NCBI GenBank assembly: GCA_965202895.1
Contig: OZ241901.1
Span: forward strand, 2,046,001 to 2,110,000
Direction of reading: 5' to 3'
DNA length: 64,000 nucleotides
From: JAJDXW01 sp965202895
GTDB lineage: Bacteria; Pseudomonadota; Gammaproteobacteria; HK1
Part shown: positions 17,605 through 26,584 of the stretch, piece after piece
Position numbering within the stretch: position 1 is the stretch's first letter
Layout of the letters: each line of letters starts with the position of its first letter
Position numbers and translations under genes: made by a program
Notes under the pieces: model-generated
The model's database searches: none
The model's input: only the letters and a program-made list of their open reading frames with translations
Told to the model about the DNA's origin: nothing

Positions 17605-18915
17605 TTGAGCAACCGCCCCGACGGCAACGGCCCGGACCACCGGGTCGCCGACCCCCGGCTCGCGGCCTGGGGCCGCAAGGAGATCGGCATCGCGGAGAAC
17701 GAGATGCCGGGCCTCATGGCGATGCGCGAGGAGTACCGCGGCGCAAGGCCGCTCGCGGGGGCTCGGATCGCGGGCTGCCTGCACATGACGATCCAGACCG
17801 CGGTCCTCATCGAGACCCTCGTCGAGCTCGGGGCGGAGGTCCGCTGGTCGTCCTGCAACGTCTTCTCCACCCAGGATCACGCCGCCGCGGCGATGGCCGC
17901 CGCCGGGGTGCCCGTGTTCGCCTGGAAGGGAGAGACCGAGGAGGAGTACTGGTGGTGCGTCGAGCGGACCATCTTCGGCCCCGGCGGCTGGCGGCCGAAC
18001 ATGCTGCTCGACGACGGAGGGGACCTCACCCTGGTGATGCACGAGCGGCACGCCGATCTCCTCGCCGGCGTGCGGGGGCTCACCGAGGAGACCACCACCG
18101 GGGTGGCCCGGCTCCACGAGATGGCGGCCAGCGGAGCCCTCCGGGTGCCCGCGTTCAACGTGAACGACTCGGTGACCAAGAGCAAGTTCGACAACCTCTA
18201 CGGCTGCCGCGAGTCCCTGGTGGACGGGATCAAGCGAGCCACCGACGTGATGGTGGCCGGCAAGATCGCGGTCGTCGCGGGATACGGCGACGTGGGCAAG
18301 GGCTGTGCGCAGGCCCTCCGCTCCCTCGGCGCGATCGTCCAGGTGACCGAGATCGACCCCATCTGCGCGCTCCAGGCCGCGATGGAGGGCTTCCGGGTGG
18401 TGACCATGGACGAGGCGGCCCCCCTCGGGGATATCTTCGTCACCGCGACCGGGAACATGCGGGTCATCGGCATCGAGCACATGCGGGCGATGAAGCACGA
18501 TGCGATCCTCGCCAACATCGGTCATTTCGACGCCGAGATCGACGTGGAGGCGCTCCGCAACCATACCTGGGAGAACATCAAGCCGCAGGTGGACCACGTG
18601 GTCTTCCCGGACGGCAAGCGGGTCATCCTCCTCGCGGAGGGGAGGCTCGTGAACCTCGGCTGCGCGACCGGCCATCCGAGCTTCGTCATGTCCAGCTCGT
18701 TCACGAACCAGGTGGTGGCCCAGATCGAGCTCTGGAGCAACCCGGCGAAGTACGGGAACCAGGTGTACGTGCTGCCGAAGCACCTCGACGAGAAGGTCGC
18801 CCGCCTGCACCTCGCGAAGCTCGGGGCGAACCTGACCCGGCTCTCGGAGGAGCAGTCGAAGTACATCGGGGTTCCGCCCGAAGGCCCCTACAAGCCCGAC
18901 TACTACCGCTACTGA
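17605..18915 (+). CDS. ahcY: S-adenosylhomocysteine hydrolase
   Basis: AhcY splits SAH into adenosine and homocysteine, relieving inhibition of methyltransferases. It has the catalytic/NAD regions CNVFSTQDHAAAA, NVNDSVTKSKFDN and AGYGDVGKGCA, and the usual C-terminus ending GPYKPDYYRY. The TTG at 17605 is chosen: GAGGAG lies about eight bases upstream and the N-terminus then has normal length (436 residues). An upstream in-frame ATG (17305) would add 100 arginine-rich residues not seen in the family. Confidence 0.94.
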   Translation: MSNRPDGNGPDHRVADPRLAAWGRKEIGIAENEMPGLMAMREEYRGARPLAGARIAGCLHMTIQTAVLIETLVELGAEVRWSSCNVFSTQDHAAAAMAAAGVPVFAWKGETEEEYWWCVERTIFGPGGWRPNMLLDDGGDLTLVMHERHADLLAGVRGLTEETTTGVARLHEMAASGALRVPAFNVNDSVTKSKFDNLYGCRESLVDGIKRATDVMVAGKIAVVAGYGDVGKGCAQALRSLGAIVQVTEIDPICALQAAMEGFRVVTMDEAAPLGDIFVTATGNMRVIGIEHMRAMKHDAILANIGHFDAEIDVEALRNHTWENIKPQVDHVVFPDGKRVILLAEGRLVNLGCATGHPSFVMSSSFTNQVVAQIELWSNPAKYGNQVYVLPKHLDEKVARLHLAKLGANLTRLSEEQSKYIGVPPEGPYKPDYYRY

Positions 18916-18917
18916 AG

Positions 18918-18936
18918 GCGCGGCCGGCCGCCGCGC
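18918..18936. terminator. Bidirectional terminator candidate after ahcY
   Basis: GCGCGGC-CGGCC-GCCGCGC forms a 7-bp stem two bases past the ahcY stop, between ahcY and the convergent nfeD-like gene. It has no T-tract. Confidence 0.4.
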
Positions 18937-18954
18937 TCCGGCCTCCGCACGGGG

Positions 18955-20643
18955 TCAGCCCGCGGACGGCGTTTCCGCCGGGGCTCCGCGGGCGGCCCTG
19001 ACCACCAGCTCGCCGAGCTCGGCCCGGACCACCTCCACCGGCTCGCCGGCCGCGATCCAGGCGCCGTGCTCGGCCCGCGCGCTGTGGTGGACCCGGCCGA
19101 TCACCACCGTCCCCGCCGGCCGCAGCATCCCCTCCGTCCGTCCGGCCCGTCCCACCAGGGACCGGCCCGCCCGGCTGCCGCTCGTGCCGGCGATCTCGGC
19201 CTCGACGGTGAGGCGTGACCGGAGCCGCGCGGCGTGGGGCACGACCTTGAAGAGGAACACGAGCCCGGCGCCGGCCACCGCGAGGGCGAGACCTCCCTGC
19301 AGGGCAGCGTCGAAGAGCGCATCCCGGAAGCCCGGGTCGCTCGGCGCGAGGTCGATCTCGTTCGGAAGGAAAGCGAGCACCGCGCCGGCCAGGAGGCAGA
19401 GCCCTCCCCCGATCGCGAACAGGCCGCCCGCCGGCAGCAGCAGGAGCTCGACCGCGATGAGCGCGATCCCGAGGACCAGCAGGGCGGCCTCGAAGTGCTC
19501 GACGAGGTCGAGATAGTACTGCGCGAACAGGAACAGGCTCCCGAACACGGCGGCGAGGAGCGCCCAGATCCCGACCCCGGGGGTGTTGATCTCGAAGAAC
19601 AGGAGGAGCAGGGCGAGACCCATCAGGATCGGGGCGACGCTCGCGAGCCACACCGCGGTCCGCTCCGCCGCGCCGGGGCGGAGGTCCACGACCTCGTCCG
19701 GGTCGATGCCGAGGTGGGCGTAGAGCGCCGGGAGGTCGTCCGCAAGGCCGGTGGCCATCCCGAGGGCGACCGCTTCGCGCCCGGTCAGTGTGAGGAGGCG
19801 GTCGTGCCCCCGGTACACGAGCACCTGGTCGGGGTCCTCCCGGTCCACCTCCGGATGGTCCGCCAGCCACGCCGCGAGGTCGTCCTCGATCACGTAGGTC
19901 GTCTCGCCGCCGGGCGGCGTGACGCGATAGAGGCTCTGGTTGCGGGCGGTCATCTTGAGGAGCGGCCCGCGCGGCCACCCCCGCTGCTCGGCGGCCTGGG
20001 CGAGGAGGGTGCGGACCACGGTCTCGATCTTCTCCGGGGCGTACTCGATCTTCCCGTCCGGCCCCCGGTAGATGACCCCGACGTCGCCGATGCTCGCTCC
20101 TTCCGAGACGTAGATCGCGTGGTGGGCGTAGGCGATCATGGCGCCGGCGGAGAGCGCCCGGAAGTCGATGAACGCGATCATGCGGGGGGCGTCCCCTCCG
20201 GTCGCGAGCTCCGGGTTCGGACCGTCCGATGCGGGGGCCGGCGACGGCGGATCGGAAACGGAAACGGGAACGGGGGCCGGAGCGGGATCGGATGCGGGAG
20301 CGGCGGCCGGCTCCTTTCCAGGGTGCAGCACGGCCTTGAACATCTCCCGCGCGTAGTGCACCTGCCCGCCGTCGGTGTCGAGGTGCACGACGATGGTGCG
20401 AAGACCGGCCGCCCGCGCGTCGGCCAGGGCGCGGGCGAGGTAGCGCGACTGGAGCCGGTCGATGACCCCCTCGATCCGCACGTAACCCACCGGGCCGGGG
20501 GATCGTGCGTCCGCCGCGCCTGCCGGCGGACCGCCGGCGCGCCCGGGGGGCAGGGCCGCGAGGACCGCGAAGGCAAGCGCGGCGAGGAGCCCCGCAACGC
20601 GGAGCGGCGAGCGCCCTGCCCTCACCCGCGAACCCGGGGCCAT
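18955..20643 (-). CDS. nfeD: NfeD/ClpP-type membrane-bound serine protease
   Basis: This is a long-form NfeD protein (562 residues) with a signal peptide, then a ClpP/SppA-like protease domain. DARAAGLRTIVVHLDTDGG is the first landmark, and the nucleophile region is RALSAGAMIAYAHHAIYVSEGASIGDVG. About four transmembrane helices and a C-terminal OB-fold NfeD domain follow (GTVVIGRVHHSARAEHGAWI). Such proteins pair with stomatins and act in membrane quality control; no stomatin gene is adjacent. A Pro/Ala/Ser low-complexity insertion of about 35 residues interrupts the protease domain (20235-20320). The start codon falls within the end of repeat R1. Confidence 0.85.
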   Translation of the reverse strand: MAPGSRVRAGRSPLRVAGLLAALAFAVLAALPPGRAGGPPAGAADARSPGPVGYVRIEGVIDRLQSRYLARALADARAAGLRTIVVHLDTDGGQVHYAREMFKAVLHPGKEPAAAPASDPAPAPVPVSVSDPPSPAPASDGPNPELATGGDAPRMIAFIDFRALSAGAMIAYAHHAIYVSEGASIGDVGVIYRGPDGKIEYAPEKIETVVRTLLAQAAEQRGWPRGPLLKMTARNQSLYRVTPPGGETTYVIEDDLAAWLADHPEVDREDPDQVLVYRGHDRLLTLTGREAVALGMATGLADDLPALYAHLGIDPDEVVDLRPGAAERTAVWLASVAPILMGLALLLLFFEINTPGVGIWALLAAVFGSLFLFAQYYLDLVEHFEAALLVLGIALIAVELLLLPAGGLFAIGGGLCLLAGAVLAFLPNEIDLAPSDPGFRDALFDAALQGGLALAVAGAGLVFLFKVVPHAARLRSRLTVEAEIAGTSGSRAGRSLVGRAGRTEGMLRPAGTVVIGRVHHSARAEHGAWIAAGEPVEVVRAELGELVVRAARGAPAETPSAG

Positions 20644-20720
20644 TTCACGCTGACCGGCTCGCGGCCGGGTATCGATGCCCACCGCTCTTTCCGGGAACGG
20701 CGCGTCCTGGGAACACTTGT
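20638..20720 (-). repeat. Dispersed repeat R1, copy A (partial)
   Basis: Read on the minus strand this has the R1 right half: GAACGG..., AAAGAGCGGTGGGCATCGATAC, then CCGGCCGCGAGCCGGTCAGC and GTGAAATGGCC. The last block contains the ATG of the nfeD-like gene. It matches copies at 29361, 41699 and 53150 and lies in the divergent nfeD/AAA region. The left half is diverged or lost. Confidence 0.6.
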
Positions 20721-21267
20721 GTCCCGCCCGCAAGCGGCGAAGCCCGGCAAGACATTCGGGCCCAGGAGCCTCCGCCCCGGAGCCCTTCCGGCAGGCATTG
20801 GCGGGAACGAATCCCGAGAGGTATGGGGATCGACCTCGCGAGCGTCCCATGAGCGACGGTCTCCGCGGCGCGGGGGCCGGCGCCGATGAACGTACGATAC
20901 ACGGTCGAACCCGGCGATGGGGAGAGCGCCCGCGGTCACGGGACGGAACGCGCGTGCGGGGGTTCGGTCGGCCGGGGCAACGCCCGGGCGCGGGGCACCC
21001 GACGCCGAGCCGCGGGGTGAAGAGGAACGGCGCGAGGGCGCCGGCGAGGGCCAGGACGGCGCCGATGACGCATGTGCGGCAGATCCCCGCGCTTTCGCAC
21101 TACAATCACGCACGTTCCGTTGGCCGAGGGCGGCGATGCGAGATGCCGCCGGATCAGCCGCCATCGTCCGCGGCGGGCCGGCCATGCCGCGGGCGGGATG
21201 GTTGGCGGCGACGCCGGCGAGATTCCCGGCAAACGGAGTCCGGCAGGCTCGAACCGCTGGTGAAGCC
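20721..21267. other. Remainder of the divergent nfeD/AAA intergenic region
   Basis: Beyond repeat R1 no coding sequence is supported. A TACAAT at 21101-21106 could be a -10 box for the AAA gene, but no matching -35 is visible. Confidence 0.35.
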
Positions 21268-22455
21268 ATGCAATCGAACAGGCTGTTGGGCGCCGAGCGC
21301 AACGCGCCCCCGCACTTCGCCGGACGAACCGACGAATTGAATCGGCTCGCGGGCTACGCCGAGTACGTATTTCGGAACTCCGATCCCAGCGGCGGCATCG
21401 TGCTGATCGACGGCGTGCCAGGCTCCGGCAAGACGCAGCTCATGCGCCGGTTCGTCGAACGCCAGCAAGCCGGCGGCGGCGTGTTGGCGCTCTCGGTGAC
21501 TACCGCCGACATCCCCGAGGACGCAAGGAGCTTGATGTTCCTCATCGCCTCGGCCATGCCGGTCGGCAGGCGCAAGGCCTTGGGAATCGTCGGTGAGGAG
21601 CGCCGGGCGAAATCCTTGTCGTTCGCCGGCATCGGGAAGCTCGATTGGGACAATCCGGCCGCTCCCGATCTGCCGATCACGGAGATGCTTCGGTTGAGCA
21701 AGGACACGGGGTGGTGGAAAGACCAGTCGATGATCGTCGGCATCGACGAAATCCAGACCCTCGAACCACCGGCGCGGAAGATGCTGCGGGTTCTGCACGA
21801 AGGCCTGCATGGCTGTCCGATCATGGTGGTGTGCGCCGGCCTGCGACATTCGACGAAGGTGCTCGCCGACCCGAAGGACGACCCGCACACCATCTCGCGC
21901 TGCGCGCTGCGCCTGAGTCTTGGATTGCTGAACGAGGAGGAAGCACGGGAGGCCGTCGTACAGGGACTTGCGAACCTCGGCGTCGAGTGTCCTGCGGACG
22001 TGGGTGGGAAGCTCGCCGCCGCATCGATGGGGTTTCCGCAACACGTTCACGGCTGCATTGCCGGCGCGATGGCGGCCCGCGACGAGATCGGGGACCCATC
22101 CGACAGGAGGTTTCTCGATGCGGCCCTGGCCCGAGGCGCCGAGATTCGGAACCAGTACTACGAAGCGCGGCTGTCGGCCATGCGCGCCCCCAAGGGCATC
22201 GTGTACTTCCTGGCCGGCGCCATGCATGACGCCGGAAGGGGAGAGGCGATGTACCTGCATGAGATCGTGGACGCGCTGGAACGCCTGCCGGCCGGATACA
22301 ACCCGGACCGCTTGCCGCCCACGCAGGTGATCGACTCGGGGGTGGAAGCCGGTGTGCTCGTCGAGGAGGCGGGGCTCTACTCGTTCGGCATTCCTTCGTT
22401 CCATGAACACGCGCTTGCGGCTTACCGGGTGATGACGGGCGGGAAGGGCGCATAG
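21268..22455 (+). CDS. Orphan AAA-type ATPase
   Basis: This 395-residue ATPase has a clear Walker A (GVPGSGKTQ, about residues 51-59) and Walker B (MIVGIDEIQ). The layout resembles STAND/Orc-like ATP-binding modules with a C-terminal helical or winged-helix segment. The specific family is not recognised. No partner nuclease or effector is adjacent, and base composition is somewhat less GC-rich than in metabolic neighbours. It could be part of a mobile or defence system, but this is speculation. The ATG at 21268 follows a GGTGAAG stretch. Confidence 0.7.
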   Translation: MQSNRLLGAERNAPPHFAGRTDELNRLAGYAEYVFRNSDPSGGIVLIDGVPGSGKTQLMRRFVERQQAGGGVLALSVTTADIPEDARSLMFLIASAMPVGRRKALGIVGEERRAKSLSFAGIGKLDWDNPAAPDLPITEMLRLSKDTGWWKDQSMIVGIDEIQTLEPPARKMLRVLHEGLHGCPIMVVCAGLRHSTKVLADPKDDPHTISRCALRLSLGLLNEEEAREAVVQGLANLGVECPADVGGKLAAASMGFPQHVHGCIAGAMAARDEIGDPSDRRFLDAALARGAEIRNQYYEARLSAMRAPKGIVYFLAGAMHDAGRGEAMYLHEIVDALERLPAGYNPDRLPPTQVIDSGVEAGVLVEEAGLYSFGIPSFHEHALAAYRVMTGGKGA

Positions 22456-22971
22456 CCGCGGCAAGATCGCGGATTCGCCAACCTTCGGGTCCGCGGCCTG
22501 CCGGCCTGAGCCGGAGGGCGGCCATCGACCTTCGTACAGGCATGGATGAACGTCCGTGCAATCTCGTAGCCGCGCCTCGATGCCGCCACTCGCCCCGCGC
22601 CGATGATGGGGCTGGCGGGAAGGCGAAGGCGTCGGCCTCGATCAGGGCGGCGAGCCGGCGGTTGACTTCGCCCGGGACGACGCGCCAGCGCGGTCCGTCA
22701 GCCGAAGTTCATTCCCACGACTCCGAAGTGCGGCACTGCGGAACCGTGCCGTGGCCGGAGCCTCCTTGCATTGGTCCGGGACCCGTTCCGGGCGGAGAAG
22801 ATTGCCGATGGCCCCCTGCGTCCGGGGTCGAGGTCCATGCCTGCCTGCACTGCGTCGCCGACAAGGCGCCCAAGCCCGGACGTCACCGGATGCTCTTCGG
22901 GACCTCGAAAGGGCGCCCCCGCCGGGGTCTGCCGTCTGCCGCGCTCGCCGGGACGAAGCGCCGCCGGCGCT
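22456..22971. other. Intergenic stretch, possible decayed coding fragment
   Basis: No intact gene is seen. On the minus strand around 22600-22690, a short protein-like run reads WRVVPGEVNRRLAALIEADA followed by FAFPPAPS, without a start or a good continuation. It may be a degraded gene end. No function is assigned. Confidence 0.3.
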
Positions 22972-22973
22972 TC
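22955..22973 (-). terminator. Terminator hairpin at the end of the guanylyltransferase gene
   Basis: GAAGCGCC-GCC-GGCGCTTC is a perfect 8-bp stem with a three-base loop, overlapping the stop codon of the gene at 22972. No T-tract follows. Confidence 0.4.
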
Positions 22974-24435
22974 ACCGGTCGCGGTCGGTGGATCCGTCAG
23001 GCCCCGCCCGGCCGTAGGCGTCCTCGAAGCGGACGATGTCATCCTCGCCGAGGTAGTCGCCGATCTGCACCTCGATGAGCTCCAGCGGCGCGGGGCCCGG
23101 GTTCTCCAGCCGGTGCCTGACGCCTCGCGGGATATGCACGGACTGGTTCTCCGAGAGCACGAAGACGTCGGCGCCCCGCGTCACCCGCGCGGCGCCGCGG
23201 ACCACGATCCAGTGCTCCGCCCGGCGATGATGCATTTGCAGGGACAGGCGCTGGCCCGGATCGACGATGATGTGCTTGACCTGGTAGCCGCCGGCGCCAT
23301 GCACGGATTCGTACGAGCCCCAGGGCCGGTGGACCTTGCGATGGCTCCGGTGTTCGCCCCGGCCCGCCCGCTCGAGTCGTTCCACCACCGCCGGGACCTC
23401 CCGGAGCGCGTTCCTGCGGGCGACGAGTACCGCGTCGGCGGTGTCCACGACCACGAGGTCCGCCGCCCCCACCACCGCCACCAGCCGATTCTCCCCCCGG
23501 ACCCAGGTGTCGCGGGCGCCTTCCAGAACCACGTCGCCCAGGGCGACGTTGCCCGCTTCGTCCCGTTCCGCGAGCTCGGGCAGAGCCGCCCAGGAGCCCA
23601 CGTCGGACCAACCGGCTTCCAGCGGCACCACCACCGCATCCGCGGTGTGCTCCATGACCGCGTGGTCCACGGAGACGGCCGGCGACCTCGCGAAGGACCG
23701 CGGGTCCAGCTCCAGGAAATCGCGGGACCGCACCGCCCTTTCGTGGGCCTCCCCGACGGCATCGCACACGGACGCGGCGTGGGCGCCCAGCTCCCGAAGA
23801 TATCGGTCCGCCTCGAACACGAACATGCCGCTGTTCCAGTACCAGCCGCCGGCTTCGAGCCAGGCGGCGGCGCGTCCCGCGTCCGGTTTTTCGACGAAGC
23901 GCTCCACGACAAGGGCCGCGCCGCTCACCCCGGCCGGGGCGCCCGCCCTGATGTATCCGTAGCCGGTTTCCGCCCGGTCGGGTGCGACCCCGAACGTGAC
24001 CAGCCGACCGGCCGCGGCCTCCTCGACGGCGGCCCGCACCGCGTCGGCGAACGGCTCGGCGCGCCGGATGAGGTGATCGGCCGGCAGAACCAGCAGGATG
24101 GGCTCTTCGCCTTCGCGGCATCGGGCGCGGGCTTCCAGGGCCGCGGCGGCAATGGCGGGTGCGGTATTGCGCCCCACGGGCTCGAGCCCGATCACCTCCG
24201 GCGCGACACCGATGGCCCGAAGCTGTTCCGCCGCCATGAAGCGATGCTCCCGGTTGCAGACCAGGATGGGAGCCCGCACGGCTTCGAGGAAGTCGAGCCG
24301 CCGGGCGGTGGCTTGCAGCAGGGTATGCCCCTCCCCGAACGCGATGAACTGCTTGGGGTGGTGTTCGCGGGAGAGCGGCCAGAGTCTTCTGCCGGCGCCG
24401 CCCGAGAGAATGACGGGGAATACGGTGCGGGTCAT
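22972..24435 (-). CDS. manC: Mannose-1-phosphate guanylyltransferase/mannose-6-phosphate isomerase
   Basis: This 487-residue bifunctional-type enzyme makes GDP-mannose for surface polysaccharides. The N-terminal nucleotidyltransferase begins MTRTVFPVILSGGAGRRLWPLSRE with the pyrophosphorylase signature, followed by EPVGRNTAPAIAAAAL and FVEKPD. The C-terminal cupin (isomerase-type) domain has RPWGSYES, GQRLSLQMHHRRAEHWIVV and the final VQIGDYLGEDDIVRFEDAYGR. No other polysaccharide genes are adjacent. Whether the isomerase domain is active cannot be told. Confidence 0.93.
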   Translation of the reverse strand: MTRTVFPVILSGGAGRRLWPLSREHHPKQFIAFGEGHTLLQATARRLDFLEAVRAPILVCNREHRFMAAEQLRAIGVAPEVIGLEPVGRNTAPAIAAAALEARARCREGEEPILLVLPADHLIRRAEPFADAVRAAVEEAAAGRLVTFGVAPDRAETGYGYIRAGAPAGVSGAALVVERFVEKPDAGRAAAWLEAGGWYWNSGMFVFEADRYLRELGAHAASVCDAVGEAHERAVRSRDFLELDPRSFARSPAVSVDHAVMEHTADAVVVPLEAGWSDVGSWAALPELAERDEAGNVALGDVVLEGARDTWVRGENRLVAVVGAADLVVVDTADAVLVARRNALREVPAVVERLERAGRGEHRSHRKVHRPWGSYESVHGAGGYQVKHIIVDPGQRLSLQMHHRRAEHWIVVRGAARVTRGADVFVLSENQSVHIPRGVRHRLENPGPAPLELIEVQIGDYLGEDDIVRFEDAYGRAGPDGSTDRDR

Positions 24436-24529
24436 TGAAGTCGTCTCCCGCACCGCCGCGGACCGGGTTCCCGCGGTTGGTCCGGGGGGACCAGCCGTAT
24501 CGTCCGCTCGCGCACCCCGGGAGAGGGTT

Positions 24530-26362
24530 TCATGGTTGGGCTCCCACCCCTCGTTCGCTCCGGCCGGCACGGTCCGGGGACGCGGCGATCACCGGCGCCG
24601 GCGAGCCCGCGGCGGTCCGCCCCAGGCGGGCCGCGGCCAGCGCCCGCAGCTCGGCCTTGCGGACCTTGCCGCTCGAGGTCATCGGCAGCTCTTCGATGAA
24701 CAGGACGTGGCGGGGCAGCTTGAAGCTCGCGATGCGCCCCCGGCCGTATTCGAGGAGGTCGCGGGCAAGCGCTTCGCCGGGCGCGTCCGCTCCACCGCTC
24801 CCGTCGCTCGCGACCACGAATGCGACCCCCACCTCGGTCAGCCGCTCGTCGGGACCGGCGACCACCGCCGCCTCCCGAACCGCGGGATGTCCGAGGAGGA
24901 GCTGCTCCACCTCCACCGGATCGACGTTCTCGCCCCCGACCTTGAGCATGTCCTTGCAGCGGCCGAGGAAGCGCAGGTACCCGTCCTCGCGGAGGTAGCC
25001 GAGGTCGCCGCTGTGGAGCCACCCCTCGGGGTCGATCGCGGCTGCCGTCTCCTCCGGCTTCCGGTAGTAGCCCTGCATGAGGTTGTAGCTCCGCACGAGG
25101 ATCTCCCCCGGCGCTCCGGCCGGCAGCTCCTCTCCGGTCTCCGGGTCCGCGATACGGATCTCGAACCCGTCGCAGGGAACCCCGGACGTCTCGCACCGCT
25201 GCTCCTCGGTCGAATCGAGGAAGGAGGTGCAGATGTTCGCCCCGCCTTCCGTGGAGCCGTAGGCGGTGAGGGTCCGCATCGTCGGGAACACCTCCCGCGC
25301 GCGGCGCAGGATCGGTACGGAGCTCGCCATGCCGCTCGGAAAGAAGCCGGACCGGAGGCTCGAGGTGTCGCGGGGGCGCCGCTCCTGGGCGTCCATGAGC
25401 GCCTTGAGGTGGCTGTCGAAGCCCTGCATCCGGGTCACCCGCTCGGCCTCCACCAGATCGATGCACTCGTCGGGGTCGAAGGCGGCGGTGAGCACCTGCC
25501 GGCTGCCCGCCATCACCGAGAGGAGCGGGCCGTCCACGTACCCGAAGATGTGGAAGAGGGGCAGGTAGTTCAGCACCACGTCCGATTCGGTGGCCGCGAG
25601 TCTCTCCATCCGATCGCACTGGTTGCGGAGGAGGTGGTGGCTGCGCATCACCCCCTTGGGGAAGCCGGTGGTCCCGGAGGTGAACATGATGAAGAGGGTG
25701 TCGTCCACCGACACCTGCCGCGCCCGTGCGGCGAGCGCCGCGTCGCTCACCGTGCGCCCCGCCTCGATGAGGGCGGGGAAGGCGGTGACGCCCCGGCGCC
25801 TGCGCTCCGAGACGGTGACGATCCGTTCGAGACGCGGGAAGCGCCTGCTCCGCAGGCGCGTGGGCGGGTCATCGGCGTCACCGTCGCCGTCGCCGCCGAC
25901 GCCGCCGGCGAGGCTCTCCGGGACCAGCTCGCGCACCATGGCGAGATGGTCGACCGGGCCGGAGACGTCGTGGGTGATGAGGGTCGAGCAGTCGCCTTGG
26001 CGGATCGGATACTCGACGTCCCCGGTGCGCAAGCGGGTGTTGACGGGGACGAGGATCGCGCCGATGCGGGCGATCGCGAACAGGAGGTGGATCCATTCGG
26101 GAGAGTTGCCGAGCCAGAGGCACACCTTGTCGCCCGGCGCGACGCCGAGCGCGATGAGCCCCTTCGCCGCCTCGTCGACCCGCTGCGCGATCTCCGCGAA
26201 GGACTGGCGCACCGTTCCGAAGACGAGCGCCTCCCGCCCGCCCCACCTCGCGGCGGCCCGCGCCGGCAGCTCCCCCACCGGAGTACGGCCGTCCCAGCGC
26301 CCGCGGTGGCGCGCGGGCAACCCGCCGGAGGGACGAGCCGCCCTGTCGTCCCGGCGTGTCAT
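24530..26362 (-). CDS. Acyl-CoA synthetase (AMP-forming, FadD-like)
   Basis: This ANL-superfamily ligase activates a carboxylic acid to its CoA thioester. The 610-residue protein has A3 (MFTSGTTGFPKGV), A5 (AYGSTEGG), A7-A8 (HSGDLGYLREDGYLRFLGR) and the catalytic lysine region SSGKVRKAEL. A Gly/Asp-rich low-complexity insertion (GGVGGDGDGDADD, 25875-25915) interrupts the N-terminal domain. Substrate is unknown; nearby acyl-CoA dehydrogenase and CoA-transferase genes suggest fatty, alicyclic or aromatic acids. It is divergent from the amidohydrolase gene. Confidence 0.88.
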   Translation of the reverse strand: MTRRDDRAARPSGGLPARHRGRWDGRTPVGELPARAAARWGGREALVFGTVRQSFAEIAQRVDEAAKGLIALGVAPGDKVCLWLGNSPEWIHLLFAIARIGAILVPVNTRLRTGDVEYPIRQGDCSTLITHDVSGPVDHLAMVRELVPESLAGGVGGDGDGDADDPPTRLRSRRFPRLERIVTVSERRRRGVTAFPALIEAGRTVSDAALAARARQVSVDDTLFIMFTSGTTGFPKGVMRSHHLLRNQCDRMERLAATESDVVLNYLPLFHIFGYVDGPLLSVMAGSRQVLTAAFDPDECIDLVEAERVTRMQGFDSHLKALMDAQERRPRDTSSLRSGFFPSGMASSVPILRRAREVFPTMRTLTAYGSTEGGANICTSFLDSTEEQRCETSGVPCDGFEIRIADPETGEELPAGAPGEILVRSYNLMQGYYRKPEETAAAIDPEGWLHSGDLGYLREDGYLRFLGRCKDMLKVGGENVDPVEVEQLLLGHPAVREAAVVAGPDERLTEVGVAFVVASDGSGGADAPGEALARDLLEYGRGRIASFKLPRHVLFIEELPMTSSGKVRKAELRALAAARLGRTAAGSPAPVIAASPDRAGRSERGVGAQP

Positions 26363-26517
26363 CCGACCCTCCCCTCCTCCGCCGTCGGCCGTCCGGGCCG
26401 GCCCGTGCAGGCGGCCGGCGGCCGACGATCACGTCCGTGGTCCATCCTGCCTTTCGTCATTTTTGCCTTCCGCCCCTCCGCCACCGTCCAGCGAACCGCG
26501 TGCGCGGGACATTTTGC

Positions 26518-26523
26518 TATAGT
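26518..26523 (+). promoter_or_regulatory. Candidate -10 box for the amidohydrolase gene
   Basis: TATAGT lies in a local AT-rich patch (ATTTTGCTATAG) 62 bases before the GTG start. No strong -35 box is visible. Confidence 0.35.
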
Positions 26524-26584
26524 CGCCGCCCTCCGGGATCGCCGGAGCCGGGATCCCGGGATGGACCGGAGGAGAGGAGCCCGC

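Noticed and set aside
15670..18810. Long antisense open frame opposite metK and ahcY
   Set aside because: The composition is His/Arg/Gly-rich shadow sequence. metK and ahcY on the other strand are unambiguous.
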